Below are positions 61,683 to 64,000 of a DNA stretch of 64,000 nt, piece by piece. Every line of letters starts with the position of its first letter. Within the stretch, counting starts at the first letter, position 1. Position numbers and translations under genes: made by a program. Below the pieces are notes generated by a model, which searched no databases, was not told the origin of the DNA, and saw only the letters and a list, made by a program, of their open reading frames with translations. This stretch comes from Natrialba magadii ATCC 43099 (GTDB taxonomy: Archaea > Halobacteriota > Halobacteria > Halobacteriales > Natrialbaceae), in NCBI RefSeq assembly GCF_000025625.1, contig NC_013922.1, forward strand, positions 3,410,001-3,474,000, read 5' to 3'.

Positions 61683-62480
61683 TTACGACCGCTCGAGTTG
61701 CTCGTCATCGCCAACCGAGAGCCCTAGGTCAGAGACGACCGTTGCCGTCGCCTCTGCATTTAATCGCCCGGCCTGTTTGCGGGCCTCGAGCATCGCGAGC
61801 GTCGCACACAGTCCCGCCTCGGTCCCGATCGTCGGGAGCATGGGCGCGAATCCGATTCTGTGGTCTGCGGCTGCTGCCTGCGTCGCAAGCGTCGATACCG
61901 CTGGCGTCTCGTAGGCATCAGTGAAATCGATTGGCTCGCTGAAGCCCGCGAAGTACGCCCGGCCGTTCGATGACGGACCAATCACGGTGTCGTGGCGGCG
62001 CAACGACATCGCCGCGCCGTCGATTTCGGTCCGGGCGACCAGCGGCACCGTCGGCTCGAGTACCCCCACGGCGTCAGCCCCCTCGCGCTCGAGAAGATGG
62101 GTGACGGTGTTGCCGATGCGCGCCGCGTGTGTGGAGCCGACCTGGCGTTCGAATCGGACGGGGGCGTCGTCTGCACTGTCGGCAGCGGCGACCGACTCGA
62201 GTGCATCCGCAGCGAGCGTTCGGATTTCGGCTTCGGCGTCGGTGTCGGCGTCTGTGTCGGTGTCGGTGTCGATGTTGTCGCCGAACTCGGCGGGAAGTGT
62301 GTCCTCGTCGCGGTAGTTGAGCAGCACCTCGCCGCCGCTTTGCTCGGCGGCGCGGAGTGTATCGGTGACGGCGGCTTCGTAGAGCGCGACGGCGTCGGTG
62401 TCGGTGAGTGGTGTCGATTCGACGAGCGACGACAGCACGAGTCCCGGACGCGGCGGGTCGACGGAAACGACGACGATCAT
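61683..62480 (-). CDS. DUF2064-like (glycosyltransferase-related) protein
   Basis: The 265-aa protein starts MIVVVSVDPPRPGLVLSSLV and has VGVLEPTVPLVARTEIDGAA and the box VIGPSSNGRAYFAGFSEPID, resembling the GPTDDGGYW-type box of DUF2064/nucleotidyltransferase-like proteins. A DTDT-type linker is encoded by a hexamer run (about 62230-62275). The ATG at 62480 is preferred over longer frames. The reaction is not known; the fold resembles nucleotide-dependent transferases. Confidence 0.65.
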   Translation of the reverse strand: MIVVVSVDPPRPGLVLSSLVESTPLTDTDAVALYEAAVTDTLRAAEQSGGEVLLNYRDEDTLPAEFGDNIDTDTDTDADTDAEAEIRTLAADALESVAAADSADDAPVRFERQVGSTHAARIGNTVTHLLEREGADAVGVLEPTVPLVARTEIDGAAMSLRRHDTVIGPSSNGRAYFAGFSEPIDFTDAYETPAVSTLATQAAAADHRIGFAPMLPTIGTEAGLCATLAMLEARKQAGRLNAEATATVVSDLGLSVGDDEQLERS

Positions 62481-62603
62481 GTGCGGTGGTCGGGGCCGTG
62501 AACTCTTGAACGCGGCGCTTTGCTGGGCGCTCTGCCGGAGACGAGTCGTGCTGGGGCTATATCGACCCAACTCACGACCCGACAGCACCGCGAAACTCGG
62601 ACG

Positions 62604-62612
62604 TATTATAAT
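62604..62612 (+). promoter_or_regulatory. TATA-like box of small membrane protein gene
   Basis: TATTATAAT centred about 27 nt before the ATG at 62635, consistent with a leaderless transcript. Confidence 0.6.
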
Positions 62613-62634
62613 CGTGGAGTCTGTGCACTCGCGT

Positions 62635-62859
62635 ATGGCTACTCGATCACTTACGATTCCGGGACTGCTCGGCGCGCTGTCTATCGGCGTGCTGGCCGTC
62701 CTCGGCGTCTACGGATTCGTCACTGGCTACCTACTCGAGTCCCCCGGTGCGTTGTTCGTGCCGACGATTGCGACGCTCGGGCTCACGGTGGTTGTCGTGG
62801 GAGTGTTGGTTGTTGTCGGCGCGCGCTCGAAGCGCTGGCGGGAGAATCCGTACTGGTAG
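62635..62859 (+). CDS. Small two-helix membrane protein
   Basis: The 74-aa protein has two helices (LGALSIGVLAVLGVYGFV and LTVVVVGVLVVVGARS) and ends RWRENPYW. A TATA-like box 27 nt upstream supports the start at 62635. Conserved small haloarchaeal membrane proteins look like this; function unknown. Confidence 0.7.
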   Translation: MATRSLTIPGLLGALSIGVLAVLGVYGFVTGYLLESPGALFVPTIATLGLTVVVVGVLVVVGARSKRWRENPYW

Positions 62860-62892
62860 TATAGCGCCTTCTCGTCCGCTCGTTACCGTCCG

Positions 62893-63543
62893 CTACCGTT
62901 CCTGCCGTCCCTTCGTCTGGCGATAATCCGATGCCATCAGCGACGCGAAGTGCTCGACCCACGCCTGCGTCTGGTCCTCTGACTGCTCGCGCGGATCGAT
63001 CATCGGAACCAGTTCGAAGCCACGGCCGCGGATCGTCGTCGCGTGTGCGTCGGGCAGCGTCAACTCGTCTGCAGGCGTCGTGGTGTACTCGGTCCCGAGT
63101 TCTGCCAGCGCGCGTTCGCCAATCGGGATCAGAATCTCGGGGTTGATCATCCGAATCTCGGCGTTGAGGTAGGGTTCACAGGTGTCGATCTCCTCGTCGG
63201 TCGGCGGCCGCTCCGGATCGCGACAGCGCGTGAGGTTCGTCAGGTACACGTTCTCGAGTGCGGGCCGGTCTGCAGGCGAGGTCGCATCGCAGAGCGCGAG
63301 GCGTTCGAGGATGCGACGGAGATCTGTCTCGGTGTCTGTGTCGCCCGCCGCCGGTCGGGCTACCAGCGGAATCCCCGTCTCGTCGGCCGCCTCGGTCGGC
63401 CGCTCGCCGACGAACAGGAAGTCCGCGCCGACGTCGCCGTAGCCGTGGACGACCTGCGTGCGCGTCTCGCAGAGTGCCGGGCAGTTCCGACACTTCTCGT
63501 CCATGCTAAACGGGTTCGCCCACGTTTGCTGATTCGCGTCCAC
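62893..63543 (-). CDS. Uracil-DNA glycosylase-superfamily protein with divergent catalytic motifs
   Basis: The 216-aa protein begins with GTG (VDANQQTWANPF) and carries iron-sulfur-type cysteines (CRNCPALCETR, TRCRDPE, TCEPYL) as in family 4 UDG. Motif 1 is GERPTEAADET instead of GEAPGxxED, and where family 4 has a catalytic HPS/HPA, this reads MIDPREQSED. So uracil removal is doubtful. The start at 63543 matches family alignment better than the ATG at 63504. It probably still binds DNA, perhaps a different lesion. Confidence 0.8.
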   Translation of the reverse strand: MDANQQTWANPFSMDEKCRNCPALCETRTQVVHGYGDVGADFLFVGERPTEAADETGIPLVARPAAGDTDTETDLRRILERLALCDATSPADRPALENVYLTNLTRCRDPERPPTDEEIDTCEPYLNAEIRMINPEILIPIGERALAELGTEYTTTPADELTLPDAHATTIRGRGFELVPMIDPREQSEDQTQAWVEHFASLMASDYRQTKGRQER

Positions 63544-63595
63544 AGCGGGTACTCGAGTGGCGAGACTAAAAACGCCGCGACTGTCGCTGTATTGG

Positions 63596-63865
63596 TCAGC
63601 GACCCAGGCCGCCGCGCTCGTTGACCTCGAGAATGAACTTGACGTTGCGGACGATTTCCTCGGGTGACGTGTCTTCGGTCTCGTCGTAGAGGTCGCTGGT
63701 TCGGTAGAGGATGTTCGCGAGTTGCTTGCTCTCACTCGAGTCGCCGCGGACGTCGTCAGCGATGGCGCGGATGCGTTCGACGCGCTCTGGGTCTGGGGCA
63801 AACTCGCCCTCATCGGCGCTTTCGCCGCCGTCCGTCAGTACCGCTGTGCCTTCAGTCCCCGTCAT
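63596..63865 (-). CDS. Hypothetical acidic protein, 89 aa
   Basis: The 89-aa protein has an acidic N-terminus and a helical C-terminal part with ERVERIRAIADDVRGDSSES, LANILYRTSDLYDET and PEEIVRNVKFILEVNER. No known motif. Its ATG overlaps the upstream gene's stop (ATGA), so the two are co-translated. Confidence 0.65.
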   Translation of the reverse strand: MTGTEGTAVLTDGGESADEGEFAPDPERVERIRAIADDVRGDSSESKQLANILYRTSDLYDETEDTSPEEIVRNVKFILEVNERGGLGR

Positions 63866-64000
63866 TGATCCAGCGACGGCGTGTCGTGCTGTCGGCCCTG
63901 GGAGACGCCCTGCCGGTGGACGATTCCCGTGTTGTTCGCCACGTTCTGGGTGAGCGTTCGGAGTGCATCGCCCGTCTCGCTGTCGTCGTCGAGCACTGTC
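63862..64000 (-). CDS. C-terminal end of a gene continuing outside the window
   Basis: An open frame ending in TGA at 63862-63864 runs to the window edge (45 residues, TVLDDDSETGDALRTLTQNV...). It overlaps the 89-aa protein start by ATGA. The part shown has no recognisable motif. Confidence 0.55.
   Translation of the reverse strand, partial: TVLDDDSETGDALRTLTQNVANNTGIVHRQGVSQGRQHDTPSLDQ

Overview
The window is haloarchaeal chromosome. Proteins are strongly acidic, codons end mostly in G or C, many starts are leaderless with a TATA-like box about 27 nt upstream, and Tat lipoproteins are common. Family markers include a TbsP-type regulator, a HalOD1 domain protein, archaeal RNase P proteins, a proteasome alpha subunit, archaeal GTP cyclohydrolase III and a full methylaspartate-cycle cluster. 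That mix, plus the abundance of the palindrome ACTCGAGT, fits the Natrialbaceae side of the class; the genus is not resolved.

Layout. 1-16000 is a surface-glycan region. A tightly coupled minus-strand operon (nucleotide-sugar dehydrogenase, a possible 49-aa ORF, a DUF354 protein, a GT4 glycosyltransferase and a polytopic membrane protein cut by the window edge) is followed by a membrane-anchored winged-helix regulator, glmS, an Asp-rich surface protein, a NodU-type carbamoyltransferase and a NodB-like Tat lipoprotein. 16000-29400 holds leuS, a DUF420 membrane protein, a PAS/GAF histidine kinase, an ABC-2 exporter, a metallophosphoesterase, an F420-dependent LLM oxidoreductase, a vapBC pair and glyA. 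29700-35100 holds a CHAT-domain (caspase-like) protein, a TbsP-type regulator and a frameshifted beta-propeller gene. 35100-42100 is the conserved RNase P / proteasome / SBDS / FUN14 / hflX neighbourhood. 42290-53930 carries a thiolase plus OB-fold pair, an RNase H-like nuclease, a thioesterase, a soluble chemotaxis-type transducer, tRNA-Thr, pgk, a CBS protein, GTP cyclohydrolase III and small enzymes. 54090-60890 is the methylaspartate cycle: a CoA-transferase diverging from a five-gene operon (mutase S and E, ammonia-lyase, mesaconyl-CoA hydratase, methylmalyl-CoA lyase). The end has a small AT-rich patch beside tRNA-Ser with a duplicated tRNA 3' end, a DUF2064-like protein and a uracil-DNA glycosylase-family protein.

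How it fits together. The first 16 kb could supply, modify and export surface glycans: glmS makes glucosamine-6-phosphate, the dehydrogenase makes a uronic-acid nucleotide sugar, the glycosyltransferases assemble, and the carbamoyltransferase decorates. Three of these loci share an 18-bp element in the same orientation, and one of them is the regulator gene itself. The 54-61 kb cluster assimilates acetyl-CoA.

Striking features are the CHAT protein, short tandem repeats whose unit length depends on whether they lie in coding or non-coding DNA, enzyme-family proteins lacking expected catalytic residues (NodB-like lipoprotein, thiolase, uracil-DNA glycosylase), a frameshifted gene, and a small membrane-protein frame without a normal start codon. 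All calls come from reading the sequence; no database search was run.
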